NCBI GenBank assembly: GCA_905215935.1
Contig: CAJMRY010000001.1
Span: forward strand, 124,001-188,000
Source of the DNA: an uncultured bacterium
GTDB lineage: Bacteria; Bacillota; Clostridia; TANB77; CAG-508
Length of the DNA: 64,000 nucleotides
Direction: 5' to 3'
Of this stretch, positions 18,171 through 27,887 are shown piece by piece (the first letter of the stretch is position 1; every line of letters starts with the position of its first letter). The position numbers and the translations under genes are program-made. Under the pieces are notes generated by a model. It saw nothing but the letters and a program-made list of their open reading frames with translations, was not told the DNA's origin and did not search any database.

Positions 18171-18407
18171 GTAAATTTCCCTCCTTAAAATATTTTTATT
18201 TCGGTCGGAAGTTATAACGCACCCAGGTGTTTCTTTTTTACCTATATAAAAGCCCAAGTATTGCATGATATTCTTGGGATAAGTGCTTTTTATTCTTAAT
18301 AACTTACCGCCTTGGTCTAAGCCACGACATACTCCATAAGAGTTCCCTCCAAACCTAGCAGTTCTAAGCTTGTAGCCACATCTTACTTCATCGCAAATCT
18401 TACATGC
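18171..18407 (-). promoter_or_regulatory. Structured leader of the S10 superoperon
   Basis: About 240 nt lie between the promoter and rpsJ. Visible elements are a stem CCCAAG/CTTGGG around an AT-rich loop followed by CTTTTAT (18245-18280), a GC-richer block with AAGGCGGTAAG, and CACCTGGGTGCGTTATAACT just before the ribosome site. This is denser in GC than the surroundings, as expected for a folded RNA. It may mediate autogenous control, but the regulator is not evident. Confidence 0.45.
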
Positions 18408-18413
18408 CTTTCT

Positions 18414-18442
18414 ATTATATACTTCTAAAACTGTAATGTCAA
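18414..18442 (-). promoter_or_regulatory. Consensus sigma-A promoter of the S10 operon
   Basis: On the minus strand TTGACA (18442-18437), a 17-base spacer and TATAAT (18419-18414) match the consensus exactly. Transcription would begin near 18407 and run into rpsJ. Confidence 0.9.
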
Positions 18443-18482
18443 TACATTTTTAGCATATTTTGTAACTTTTCATAAACATAAA

Positions 18483-18513
18483 AAAGAAGATGAATATTTT
18501 TATCATCTTCTTT
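18483..18513 (-). terminator. Intrinsic terminator after spoVG
   Basis: AAAGAAGATGA pairs with TCATCTTCTTT over an 8-nt loop, with T-rich flanks, immediately past the spoVG stop. Confidence 0.75.
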
Positions 18514-18519
18514 CATTTA

Positions 18520-18831
18520 TTATTCTGCTGTTTCTTCTGAAGATGCTTCTTCAGTTTCAACTGATGTAGCTTCTTCAGTTTCTGGAGCATTGTATACTTC
18601 GAATATAGCATTTTGAATTTTTTCTCTTGTTTCACGATTGATTGGGTGAGCTATATCTTTGTATTCTCCATCAAAAGATTTTTTACTTGGCATAGCAATA
18701 AATAATCCTTTTTGACTTTCGATAACTTTAATGTCACGAACAACAAATTCATTATCGAATGTTACAGAAGCAACAGCTTTCATTCTGTTTCCTGAATTAA
18801 CTTTTTTTAAACGTACATCTGTAATTTGCAT
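18520..18831 (-). CDS. spoVG: Septation regulator / RNA-binding protein SpoVG
   Basis: SpoVG (103 residues) is a small nucleic-acid-binding regulator conserved in Firmicutes and tied to septation, cell-wall and sporulation control. It opens 'MQITDVRLKKVNSGNRMKA' and contains 'MPSKKSFDGEYKDIAHPIN', both diagnostic. The C-terminus is a Glu/Thr/Ser-rich tail ('ETEEATSVETEEASSEE'). The chosen ATG at 18831 follows an AAGG-GGTG ribosome site. It is monocistronic, divergent from murC over a 480-base gap that holds the murC promoter but no other gene. Confidence 0.95.
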   Translation of the reverse strand: MQITDVRLKKVNSGNRMKAVASVTFDNEFVVRDIKVIESQKGLFIAMPSKKSFDGEYKDIAHPINRETREKIQNAIFEVYNAPETEEATSVETEEASSEETAE

Positions 18832-19242
18832 TTGAGCACCGCCTTCCACTGTTATAAAAATTTTGTACATATTATATGTACTAGTATATTATTCACCAAA
18901 AAAATAATTTATCCTTCTTATTTTTACATTTTTTTCTTATTTAGTATATTTTTAACTTTTTTGGTAAATACTACATATAATAAGATAAATAAATTCTTTG
19001 CTTATTATCCCCATATCTTTATTATATATTCATAATTCCCTTAATATATAATGTAATTACAGCTTATATAAAAGATATTGATTCTCAGGTAATGAAATCT
19101 TATTTTTTATATATACAATTTTTATTGCAATTAATTCGCTATATAAAAGATAGTATTATTCATATTTTATATTCAAATATAATATATTAATTGCATTATT
19201 TGTTAATATCTAAAATTTTGCATTATTTATGCAAAAATTTTA

Positions 19243-19271
19243 TTGAAATATATCTATTTTGAGTATATAAT
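19243..19271 (+). promoter_or_regulatory. Probable sigma-A promoter of murC
   Basis: TTGAAA at 19243-19248, a 17-base spacer and a perfect TATAAT at 19266-19271 lie 40 bases before the murC start. Confidence 0.75.
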
Positions 19272-19311
19272 AGGCTAGGTTAAATATTAAAATTAAGGAG
19301 CGTGGCTCAAA

Positions 19312-20703
19312 TTGGCTAATATAGATGAGTTAAAACAATATAAAAATATACATATGATAGGAATTGGTGGTACTAGCATGAGTGGTATTGCCGAAATATT
19401 AAAAAATTGGAACTTTAATATAACTGGTTCTGATTTAAATCCTTCTGAAAATACAAATAAGTTAATAAAAAATGGCATTAAGGTTACTATTGGTCATGAT
19501 TTGCAAAATCTATCAAGATCAGATGTTGTTATATATTCTGCTGCAATTCCTAATGACGATATAGAAATGCAAAAAGCTAAAGAACTTCATATTCCCACTA
19601 TCGAAAGAGCTGATTTTTTAGGTTTAATTACTAAAGCTTTTAGAAACACGATTTGTGTTTCAGGTACACATGGAAAGTCTACAACAACTTCTATGCTTTC
19701 TGTTTGTTTTTTAGAAGCTTGTAAAGATCCTTCAATTCAAGTAGGTGCAGAATTAAAGCAATTAAATGGTAACTATAGAGTTGGTAATAGTGAATATTTT
19801 ATTATAGAAGCTTGTGAATATGTTGAAAGCTTTTTAAAGTTTTTTCCAAAAACAGAAATAATATTAAATATAGATAATGACCATTTAGATTATTTTAAAG
19901 ATTTAGAACATATAAAAACTTCTTTTGCTAAGTATGTGCGATTACTTCCTGATGATGGTTTACTTGTATTAAATGCAGATGATAAAAACTCTTCACACCT
20001 ATCTAGATTTACTACTGCCAAGACTATAACTTACGGAATTGAAAATGAACATGCAAATTTTTTAGCAAGAAATATACAATTTGATCAAAATGGTTTTGCA
20101 AGTTTTGATGTATATTATAACAATACATTTTATAAAACTATCAAATTATCTGTACCTGGAATTCATAATGTATCAAATGCATTGGCCTGTATTTGTGTAT
20201 GCCATGTTTATGGACTAGAAAAAGAAGATATGAAAAATGGATTATTAAAATTTACAGGTGCTCACAGAAGATTTGAATTTGTAGGTTCTTTTAATAATGT
20301 AAATGTTTACGATGATTATGGTCATCACCCTACTGAAATTACAGCAACCGCAAATGCATTGAAAAATAAAAAATATAATCAATCATGGGTAATATTTCAA
20401 CCTCATACTTATAGCAGAACTAAAAACTTATTAAAAGACTTTGCTAAAGCTTTAATAAATTTTGATAATATTATTATTACTGATATTTATGCCGCAAGAG
20501 AAAAAAATACCTATGATATAAGTTCAAAAGATTTAGCTGAAGAAATAGCTTCTTTAGGAAAAAAGGCATATTATATGCCTAGTTTTTCTGAAATTGTTAA
20601 TTTTGTTCACACTCATGCTATTTCTAATGATATAATAATTACTCAAGGAGCTGGAACTGTTACAAAAATTGGTCCAATGCTTGTAACTAAAAATAGTTTA
20701 TAA
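19312..20703 (+). CDS. murC: UDP-N-acetylmuramate--L-alanine ligase
   Basis: MurC adds L-alanine to UDP-MurNAc in peptidoglycan precursor synthesis. The N-terminal Rossmann domain has 'GIGGTSMSGIAEILKNW', the ATPase domain has the P-loop 'SGTHGKSTTTSML' (about 113-125), and 'DDYGHHPTEI' and 'FQPHTYSRTKNLLKDF' mark the C-terminal domain. Length (463) is normal. The start is TTG at 19312 behind TAAGGAG. It has its own promoter and terminator, so it is monocistronic. Confidence 0.97.
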   Translation: MANIDELKQYKNIHMIGIGGTSMSGIAEILKNWNFNITGSDLNPSENTNKLIKNGIKVTIGHDLQNLSRSDVVIYSAAIPNDDIEMQKAKELHIPTIERADFLGLITKAFRNTICVSGTHGKSTTTSMLSVCFLEACKDPSIQVGAELKQLNGNYRVGNSEYFIIEACEYVESFLKFFPKTEIILNIDNDHLDYFKDLEHIKTSFAKYVRLLPDDGLLVLNADDKNSSHLSRFTTAKTITYGIENEHANFLARNIQFDQNGFASFDVYYNNTFYKTIKLSVPGIHNVSNALACICVCHVYGLEKEDMKNGLLKFTGAHRRFEFVGSFNNVNVYDDYGHHPTEITATANALKNKKYNQSWVIFQPHTYSRTKNLLKDFAKALINFDNIIITDIYAAREKNTYDISSKDLAEEIASLGKKAYYMPSFSEIVNFVHTHAISNDIIITQGAGTVTKIGPMLVTKNSL

Positions 20704-20709
20704 ATAAAA

Positions 20710-20765
20710 GGAATAAATCTAAATGAACACTTTGCCTAAGGTGTTTATTGGATTTATTCTTTTTA
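20710..20765 (+). terminator. Intrinsic terminator after murC
   Basis: AATAAATC...ATGAACACT pairs with AGGTGTTTAT...GATTTATT and is followed by CTTTTTATTT. Confidence 0.8.
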
Positions 20766-20837
20766 TTTATTATATATATGTTTTATACATTTATCACAAT
20801 TGTTTTTAATATTCAAGTTTTTCTAAATTGTAGCTAC

Positions 20838-20878
20838 AAAAAACACACCTTTCACAATTTAGAAAGGTGTGTTTTTTT
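20838..20878 (-). terminator. Terminator of the 89-residue gene
   Basis: AAAAAACACACCTTTC pairs with GAAAGGTGTGTTTTTT; it directly adjoins the stop of the minus-strand gene at 20879. TTCTAAATTGT at 20821 also forms a perfect 11-base inverted repeat with ACAATTTAGAA, so an alternative fold is possible. Confidence 0.8.
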
Positions 20879-21148
20879 CTACCATAATCCTCCACTTAGT
20901 AAATCCATCAAGTCTATCTCAGCCATAAATGTATCTTCTTTTAAATCTACACTGTATATTTCTTTTATATGGCTTATAACTTTTTTAGCACATTCTTCTG
21001 GGACACATTCTAATACAAACACAGACCGATTATTTTGTTCTGACATTAAGCAATATGCATTTATGTACACATTTACTATGCTTTTAATGTAACAGATGTC
21101 ACATTCTGTCAGAACCTCTTTTGATGGCTTTGAAATTTCAATTCTCAT
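20879..21148 (-). CDS. Hypothetical 89-residue protein
   Basis: I do not recognise this protein. It is small and acidic with four cysteines ('TECDICYIKS', 'CLMSEQ', 'VPEECAKKV') and no membrane segment or signal peptide. The ATG at 21148 is preceded by GGAGG and the gene ends in a clear terminator, so it is a real, independently expressed gene. It stands between murC (opposite strand) and a transglutaminase-like gene. Confidence 0.6.
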   Translation of the reverse strand: MRIEISKPSKEVLTECDICYIKSIVNVYINAYCLMSEQNNRSVFVLECVPEECAKKVISHIKEIYSVDLKEDTFMAEIDLMDLLSGGLW

Positions 21149-21283
21149 TCAATATTACCTCCAAATATTATTAGTATCAGATTGGATACCTATTATAGAT
21201 ATTATCTTATCATAACAATATCTATTTCTGAAATACATATTTGTAAGCGTGATATAACTTAATAGAATATCTATTTCTAATTT

Positions 21284-22378
21284 TTATTTATTTCTATAAT
21301 TCGTAACACTAAGTTCTGGATAAGCAAACTCTATTCCCTCTTTGGTAAATTTTCCTTCCTCTAAATGATTTTTTAAAAACTCCTGTGAGCCTTTTAAGAA
21401 ATACTTATATTTTATTTTACTATCTATTTCTCCATCACCTATTATTATTGGATCATCCCATGTAGTATCAATTCCATACCACGCACCATTTAAATACACA
21501 TAATTCCATGCATGTTTCTCTGTTTCACCATTTTCATCTGTTCCAGTTCCACAAACTAAAACACATGGTACATTAAGCTCATCTAATAAGTATTTAAATG
21601 TTTTTGCATATCCTTCACATACTACTTCTTTTTTTACTAATCCACCATAAATATTTGAATTGTTTGTTTTAGTTGTTGTTGTATCATATTTTACATTATC
21701 TATAATCCAATTGTGAACATATACTATTTTAGCGAAATCGTTATCTGGTATATTTTTTATAATTTCCTTTTTTACTTTTTGTATTTCATTTATTGATTTT
21801 TCTACTTCTTCTTTTGATTTCCATCCATCTGTTAGACTGCTTTCACTATTTTGATTTTGTATATATAATTCATGGCTCACTTTTAATCCTTTAGTTATTG
21901 TTTTTGTCATTAAACACATTTTATTAACATTAATATAAAAAACCTCTGGAGTATCTAATTTAAAAGCATCCCATGCATCTTGAAAATCTTGATTTAATTT
22001 TTCTTGTCCACCATCTTCTTTTAATGTATTTTCTAATATTGATGGTAATCTTATATTATATGTACCTGTTTTTAAGCTTTCTGTATTATCTTTAAAAATT
22101 CTATAAATTACTCTAGCATTAGAACTCAATTGATTATAATAATAATTATCTAATTTTCCTTCATATTCACCATTTACATTATTACTTGTTTGACTAATAA
22201 TCTCTTGTATTTCAGCTTCACTATATATTTCATTTTGTTTTTCTGTTAATCCTAATTCATTAAATCTATAAGAAATATTTTCCACTTGATTAATCAATTC
22301 GTCTTTGTAATGATATATACCAAGTAAACAGCTTACTATTATTAATATAAGTATTAATCTTTTTATAAACTTTTTCAC
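21284..22378 (-). CDS. Membrane-anchored transglutaminase-like protein
   Basis: This 364-residue protein has an N-terminal membrane anchor ('RLILILIIVSCLLGIYHY'). Its C-terminal transglutaminase-core domain (about 220-325) shows the Cys-His-Asp triad: Cys in 'VVCEGYAKTF', His in 'KHAWNYVYL', Asp in 'WYGIDTTWDDP'. Such proteins act outside the membrane as peptidases or cross-linkers on wall or spore proteins; the substrate here is unknown. It lies 20 bases after mgtC, probably in the same transcript. Confidence 0.8.
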   Translation of the reverse strand: MKKFIKRLILILIIVSCLLGIYHYKDELINQVENISYRFNELGLTEKQNEIYSEAEIQEIISQTSNNVNGEYEGKLDNYYYNQLSSNARVIYRIFKDNTESLKTGTYNIRLPSILENTLKEDGGQEKLNQDFQDAWDAFKLDTPEVFYINVNKMCLMTKTITKGLKVSHELYIQNQNSESSLTDGWKSKEEVEKSINEIQKVKKEIIKNIPDNDFAKIVYVHNWIIDNVKYDTTTTKTNNSNIYGGLVKKEVVCEGYAKTFKYLLDELNVPCVLVCGTGTDENGETEKHAWNYVYLNGAWYGIDTTWDDPIIIGDGEIDSKIKYKYFLKGSQEFLKNHLEEGKFTKEGIEFAYPELSVTNYRNK

Positions 22379-22397
22379 TTTTTGACCTCTTTTCTAA

Positions 22398-23093
22398 TTA
22401 ATCATCTTTTCCATTCTGAATAACTCTTGAAACTTCTTCTAATGACGCTATATCAGACACTACATCATTTATATCTATTCCATCTTTATATCTTCCAATA
22501 ACTATAAGTTCCCTATATTTATCTTTTTTATATTCAGCCTTTTCATCATATCTTATTTGTTTAATATTTATATCATATCTTTTTAATATATCTCTTATTT
22601 TAGGTATAACTTCTTTCATTTCTTTAGCATATAAATTTAAATTTATAACATTAAAAGATGCCAAATTATCAGATATTTTATGTGAATATCTTAATATTAG
22701 ATATGCAAGTATTGTTGTTATAATAGCAGCTAAATAAAATCCTGTTCCTACAGTAAGTCCAATACAAGTAACACATAAAAGACTTGCAGCAGTAGTTAAT
22801 CCTTTAACATCAAATCCTTCTCTAAGAATAGTTCCTGCACCAATAAATCCTATCCCAGATAGTAATTGTGCTGGTATTCTAGTTACATCTGTATTTGTTT
22901 GATTTCCTATGTATTCTCCACAAAGCATAACAAGTACTGCACTTGCTCCTACAAGTGCATGCGTTCTAAACCCTGCAGGTTTATTCCATGCTTCTCTTTC
23001 TAGTCCTATTATTCCTGCAAGAAGTATTCCTATTAAAATTCTTATAATTGCAGTAAAATAAAAAGAATTTGTAATTTCATTAAACAATTCCAT
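22398..23093 (-). CDS. MgtC/SapB family membrane protein
   Basis: MgtC/SapB family proteins have about five N-terminal helices and a cytosolic tail. This 231-residue protein shows the family signature 'GLEREAWNKPAGFRTHALVG' and 'QLLSGIGFIGAGTILREG', then a C-terminal ACT-like domain from about 155. Family members affect magnesium limitation, membrane potential or virulence, but function here cannot be assigned. The gap 23094-23375 upstream is AT-rich with nothing recognisable. Confidence 0.88.
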   Translation of the reverse strand: MELFNEITNSFYFTAIIRILIGILLAGIIGLEREAWNKPAGFRTHALVGASAVLVMLCGEYIGNQTNTDVTRIPAQLLSGIGFIGAGTILREGFDVKGLTTAASLLCVTCIGLTVGTGFYLAAIITTILAYLILRYSHKISDNLASFNVINLNLYAKEMKEVIPKIRDILKRYDINIKQIRYDEKAEYKKDKYRELIVIGRYKDGIDINDVVSDIASLEEVSRVIQNGKDD

Positions 23094-23375
23094 CTAACTC
23101 CTCCTATAATATACTTTTATTATATCATACTAATTTTTCATAGCATAGATAAATTTATTATTTTTGTATGGTTTTTATTACCAAAATTACAATTTCTTAA
23201 AAGTACATACTAGTAATATAATTATTTCATTATCCAAATAAAATTTATGAAATTCATTTTATAAAATAACTAAAATATAAAAAGCAATATAGATTTAAAA
23301 CTATACTGCTTAATAAAAAATTTTATTCATTAATGAAATTCATACATTATTATAAATAATCCTTTAAAGCCTTTT

Positions 23376-24631
23376 CTAAGTAGTCTTCATCTGTTTTATC
23401 ATCATATCTGCAAAGACTCCATATCCTACTGTAGGATCATTTACTAATACATGTGTTACAGCTCCAACAAATTTTCCATTTTGTATTATAGGCGAACCAC
23501 TCATACCTTGAACTATTCCACCTGTCTTTTCTAATAATCTTTCATCAGTTATCTTAATTAACATACTTTTATTATCATAATTATTACTTGTATATACCTT
23601 TTGAATTTGAATTTTGTAATTTTCCTTTTTTCCATCCTCTAATTCGCAGATGATCTCTGCTTCACCTTGTTTTATTTCATCTCTTAAAGCTACTTCTATT
23701 TCATCATTAGAACTTATTCCTAATTTGCTCTTTTCACTTATAGTTCCATATATTCCAAATGATGTGTTTTTTAATACATCTCCAATTTTCTCTCCTGTCT
23801 CTATGCTTCCTTTAATTTCACCTGGTTTTCCTTTTTCACCTTTTGCTATTGAAATAATATTAGTAGTAACTAATTCTCCATTTGCTATATTAATAACATC
23901 ACCTGTATCTACATCTGTTATTCCATGACCCAAAGCACAAAACATTCCTGTTTCAGGCTCAAAAAAACTTGCAGTACCAACTCCGCCCCCCGAGCATCTC
24001 TTACCCAAAGTCCTAATTTATATTCACTACTAGATGTTTTGATAGGTGTAATATTGGTTATTTTTGTGCCAGAATCTCTAACAAATTTTACTTTCATTTG
24101 ATCACCTTTAGATTTATTAACTGTATCTATTAATTCAGATATACATGTTACTGTTACATCATCAATTTCGACTATCATATCTCCTTCTTGTAATCCTGTA
24201 TTTTCATATGGTCTATAATTATTTTTATCTTCTCCTTGTACCTCTGACATTCCAACTACCATTACACCTTTTGTATATAATTTAAGTCCTATTGCATTTC
24301 CTAAAGGTACCACTTTTGTTCTTTTTATTACATTAACTTCAACTTGTTTTAATGGTATGCTATTAAATAAATTTAAACTTATATTTGTTTTTCCAATTTG
24401 ACTTGCTCTATTTTCTGTAATATTTGTTGCTGCTTGCATGGTTTTACTATTAGTTAGTAAGTTAGAATCTAAATTTCCTACTTCTTTTATTTCAACTCCA
24501 TAAATTCTATTTAAACTTATGGTTTCTCCTTCAAATATAATAATATTATTTGGAAATAAAGATATATATGCTACATATATATAAATTATAATTAATAAAA
24601 AAACAAATAAAATTGGTCTTATTTTTTTCAT
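23376..24631 (-). CDS. spoIVB: SpoIVB peptidase (two CGGN sites)
   Basis: SpoIVB is the forespore-made S55 serine peptidase that triggers pro-sigma-K processing. The 417-residue reading has an N-terminal membrane anchor, a PDZ domain (about 110-185, 'NTGLQEGDMIVEIDDVTV'), then the peptidase with catalytic His in 'ALGHGITD' and Ser in 'GMSGSPI'. The zero frame breaks at CGG triplets 23992-23990 and 23985-23983. Taking CGGG, GGG and CGGA as three glycines joins 'GLWVRDAGGGVGTASFFEP', matching the family's Gly-rich turn. The ATG at 24631 follows GTGAGG. B. subtilis SpoIVB is of similar length. Confidence 0.9.
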
Positions 24632-24682
24632 AAAATACCTCACTTATTTTATAATAACCAATTTTATTTATTTTTAAACAAT

Positions 24683-26209
24683 TTACTTTCTTAAATCATA
24701 TTTCTCTCTTGCCAAACTAGTAAAATATATTGTTCTTATATTATTTAATGTATCTTTATTATATAAAATATTTCCATTTTCATCTGTTACTTCTCCATAT
24801 ATAACTTGTTCTAAATTATATACTTCTGATAAATTAGCAATACATTTATAACAATTCATATAGTTTTTCTTTGTATTATTTACTATGTGAGGATAATAAT
24901 AATATGTATTACCATTTTTCTCTACTTTCATTTTTTGTCTAATTAGATTTCGCTTTGAATAAGCTGTATGCGCAAAATCATTATTTTTGGCTGTTTCTTT
25001 AATAAGCTCTTTGCAATTTAATGTATGATAATTACCATCATTTGCAATAACAATTAGATCATTTTTATTTACAAACTCTGTATTTGTATTACTTACTACA
25101 GCCTCATAATTATTGTAATATTTTCCTTTTATAGATAATCCTTGAACAAATGATGTCATGCAAACTTTAGTAGTAATATTTTCCCAATCTGTTTCTTTTA
25201 TATTTGGAAGTACAAACTCATAATTTCCAGTCGAAAATTGATTGTAATTTGCAATTGCAGTTATTAGGCTATCTTCTATTTTTTTTCTTATAACAGATTC
25301 TTTATGCATATAAAATACTGAATCCCTATTTTCTGGTATATTATTATCATTAATTTCAAAAATATTTTCATTTTCTATAGTTGTATTTATAGAAAAATTT
25401 GGTTTTTTCAAAGTATTACTATCTATAGAATCTTTTGGTTTTATATTTCTTAAATTTTCTGTTACCCATTTTGTAAATTTATATGATTCTATATAATATT
25501 CTAATGCACTTGTACTCTCATAATTTTTCTCATTTTGTATAATTAAATTTCCTTCATTTTTTATTTCAAAATTTGTTAAAATTTCTTTTTCAATTTTCAA
25601 ATTATCATAATAAATATTAGTTACTTGCTCTCCATTGTCAATTTTGTTTTTTGAATGTTCATCTATTTTCCTAATATCAATTAGATATCCTGATTTTTTT
25701 ACAAATTCTCCATTTACCTTTCCATAAATAGATATATAATTATCTAATGTATAATTAACAATAAAATCAAAATCATCTGACTTTATATATCTACATGAAT
25801 AATATTCATATGGCTTTAATCCATATTCATAATTATTATTTTCTACATTCTTATATTTGCTTTGGATAAAAAATCCATCATATAGATTAAATAATATTGC
25901 AGGTGTATAATCCTTTAAAGAATCACTATTATAACCACTAGCTGAAAATTTATTGGCAAGTGTTTTGTAAAATACTTCTATTGCATATCCTACTTCTTGT
26001 TTTTTTTCTTTTATTGACATTTTTTTGTTTTCTTTATTTGTATTTAATTCAAATGCTTTCACTCCATCATATGTTGCATCACTTATTCTTGAATTGTACT
26101 CTGTTTGCATATTTACTTCTTCTATTTTTGACCCCATATATTCTGAAAGCAAAAAAGAGATTGGTAATATAATAATTATGAATATAACTGCAAAATGTTG
26201 TAATTTCAT
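24683..26209 (-). CDS. Large pilus-locus-associated membrane protein, unknown
   Basis: This protein of 508 residues has one N-terminal hydrophobic helix ('FAVIFIIIILPISFLL') and a long, Asn/Tyr/Lys-rich extracytoplasmic part. I do not recognise a family. The single anchor and large exported domain, together with its place at the distal end of the Tad-like pilus locus, suggest a TadE/TadG-like pseudopilin or minor pilus component. That is inference from context only. It precedes spoIVB by 51 bases. Confidence 0.55.
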   Translation of the reverse strand: MKLQHFAVIFIIIILPISFLLSEYMGSKIEEVNMQTEYNSRISDATYDGVKAFELNTNKENKKMSIKEKKQEVGYAIEVFYKTLANKFSASGYNSDSLKDYTPAILFNLYDGFFIQSKYKNVENNNYEYGLKPYEYYSCRYIKSDDFDFIVNYTLDNYISIYGKVNGEFVKKSGYLIDIRKIDEHSKNKIDNGEQVTNIYYDNLKIEKEILTNFEIKNEGNLIIQNEKNYESTSALEYYIESYKFTKWVTENLRNIKPKDSIDSNTLKKPNFSINTTIENENIFEINDNNIPENRDSVFYMHKESVIRKKIEDSLITAIANYNQFSTGNYEFVLPNIKETDWENITTKVCMTSFVQGLSIKGKYYNNYEAVVSNTNTEFVNKNDLIVIANDGNYHTLNCKELIKETAKNNDFAHTAYSKRNLIRQKMKVEKNGNTYYYYPHIVNNTKKNYMNCYKCIANLSEVYNLEQVIYGEVTDENGNILYNKDTLNNIRTIYFTSLAREKYDLRK

Positions 26210-26234
26210 ATTTATCCACCTTTCTCTTTTTTAT

Positions 26235-26760
26235 TTATATATTTCCGTCTATTAATATTATGCCACTATCAGATGCTGCAATTTCATATGCATCATCTGA
26301 TACTTTATAAAATATACTTCTTAAAATCTGACCTAATGTTTTATTAGTATTTTTTACGTTTACACTAATAATATCTCCTTCTTTTAGTACTATTTTTCCA
26401 TCTTTTCCAAGTCTTTCTTCTATTTGACTTGTATATATATTATAATATAAATTTTCCCCTATTTTTGTTTTATCATTATTATTTGCTTCAATATTTGGAT
26501 TCTCATCTAGTATTTGTATTTCGATTTCTACATTTAATGGTGTAACTCCTCCTAAGCTTGCCGTTCCGTATATATCCATTATAATCATCTAATGTAAGAA
26601 CACCTTTTTTTCTAATTCTATCTACAAACTCAGATGTCTCAGATTGAACAGATAATTGTGATATATCATCCAATCTATCAGAAACAGCCATCATAGGAAA
26701 TATAAACATAAGTATTGCAGCTAAAAATATTGCTATTATTGTAATTACACTATCTTCCAT
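26235..26760 (-). CDS. Pilus-locus membrane protein (one CGGN site)
   Basis: Two overlapping frames become one 174-residue protein if CGGA at 26568-26565 is read as a glycine. The first frame supplies the N-terminal helix ('VITIIAIFLAAILMFIF') and 'LTLDDYNGYI'. The second continues 'GTASLGGVTPLNVEIEIQ' and a soluble domain with 'KEGDIISVNVKNTNKTLG'. In the zero frame CGG reads Arg and yields an Arg-rich tail with no match to the continuation. It resembles single-anchor TadE-like proteins; function is inferred from the locus. Confidence 0.65.
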
Positions 26761-26783
26761 GATAACCTCCTCTATTTGTCCAC

Positions 26784-27369
26784 CTAATTAATAATTGTAT
26801 AATAAATAAAAGTTTTTTCTTTTCCATCTACTATAGACTTACCTATTTCTTCTACAAATTTAGGGCTATTATTAAAATCTGTATTAATTAGTCCATCATA
26901 ATTATTTCCGTCATATATTCCACCATAAAGTAATACACCAGTATGATTATTTATTTCTTCTTCATTACTTGTCCAATTTTCTATTCTTTTTGTTTCAGCT
27001 TCAATATTAAAGCAATCTATTTCTTGCAAATTTTTGCTAGATGTATATAATAAAATTTTTTGTACATTATATACATCTCCTGTATCTTGATTATAGTTTC
27101 CTTTTCTTAAATATATAACCTCTTCTGAATTTTGATAATTAAATATGCTACAAACAACAGTTTCTAATCCAACAATTCTTTTTTGTTTTATTACAGGATT
27201 TTCTTTTTCATAATCTTTAGTTTCATAATATAAACTTTCGTCTTTTGAATATAAAACTGCATTACCGTGCATGTTTTATTCTTCCAAATAGCATAAAACT
27301 AATTGTAAGAGCTAAACAAAAAGCAATGGCTCCAAATACAGTTTTTATTGTATGTACCGCATTTTCCAT
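26784..27369 (-). CDS. Pilin-like single-anchor protein (one CGGN site)
   Basis: The ATG at 27369 opens 'MENAVHTIKTVFGAIAF', an N-terminal helix like that of the neighbouring pilin-like genes. In the zero frame an in-frame CGG at 27267-27265 is followed immediately by TAA, which would leave 34 residues. Reading CGGT as glycine joins 'GRIKHAGNAVLYSKDE' and gives a 194-residue protein with a normal exported domain. It is part of the series of small anchored proteins downstream of TadB/TadC. Confidence 0.65.
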
Positions 27370-27384
27370 TTATCATTCACTACC

Positions 27385-27828
27385 TTATAATTCTTTAAAA
27401 TTAATTGCAGATACTATTCCTTTTTGATTATCATAGATTAATATAATTTCATAAAACTTTCCAGTTTTTAATAAACTCTTAACATTATCAATTTGCGTAT
27501 TAAGACTACTATCAGCTATAACAGCTGTAAAATTAGTAGTATTATCACTTTGAGCATTATAGAATGGAAATACTCCAGTTTCTTTATTTGTAGAATTGGC
27601 AATATTATGTTGTTTCATTACATCACATAATTCTCTGGCTTTAGTTCCACTTACTTTTCCTTCAAAATTAATAAACTTTGAATTATATGCTTGTAATTCA
27701 TATTCAGTCATATTTATATTTTTACCTATTCCTACTGCTTGATTGTAAAAATACATTCCCAATATTATAATTAATACTGCTAATATTATTGAACCTGCTA
27801 TTATCAGTGCTTTCGATGCATTTTCCAT
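27385..27828 (-). CDS. Pilin-like protein A
   Basis: This 147-residue protein starts 'MENASKALIIAGSIILAVLI', a hydrophobic N-terminal helix preceded by a short polar leader as in Flp- or pseudopilin-type subunits. The rest is soluble ('NMTEYELQAYNSKFINFEGK', then 'TKARELCDVMKQHN'). It is clearly a paralogue of the next gene (27888-28319), sharing the N-terminal 30 residues almost exactly. It is probably a structural subunit of the pilus-like system. Confidence 0.65.
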   Translation of the reverse strand: MENASKALIIAGSIILAVLIIILGMYFYNQAVGIGKNINMTEYELQAYNSKFINFEGKVSGTKARELCDVMKQHNIANSTNKETGVFPFYNAQSDNTTNFTAVIADSSLNTQIDNVKSLLKTGKFYEIILIYDNQKGIVSAINFKEL

Positions 27829-27887
27829 ACATTTAACCTCTTGTTTTCATTAATTTTTAGGTTTTATAAAAGGTTCACCTATTCCTT

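Noticed and set aside
18171..18266. N-terminal extension of rpsJ into the leader
   Set aside because: The ATG at 18170 has an ideal AAGGAGG site and gives the family N-terminus; the extension has no homology-like features.
23340..23400. A further frame after the spoIVB stop reading KTDEDYLEKALKDYL
   Set aside because: There is no CGG at that place and the zero-frame end is a plausible SpoIVB C-terminus, so I kept the stop at 23376.
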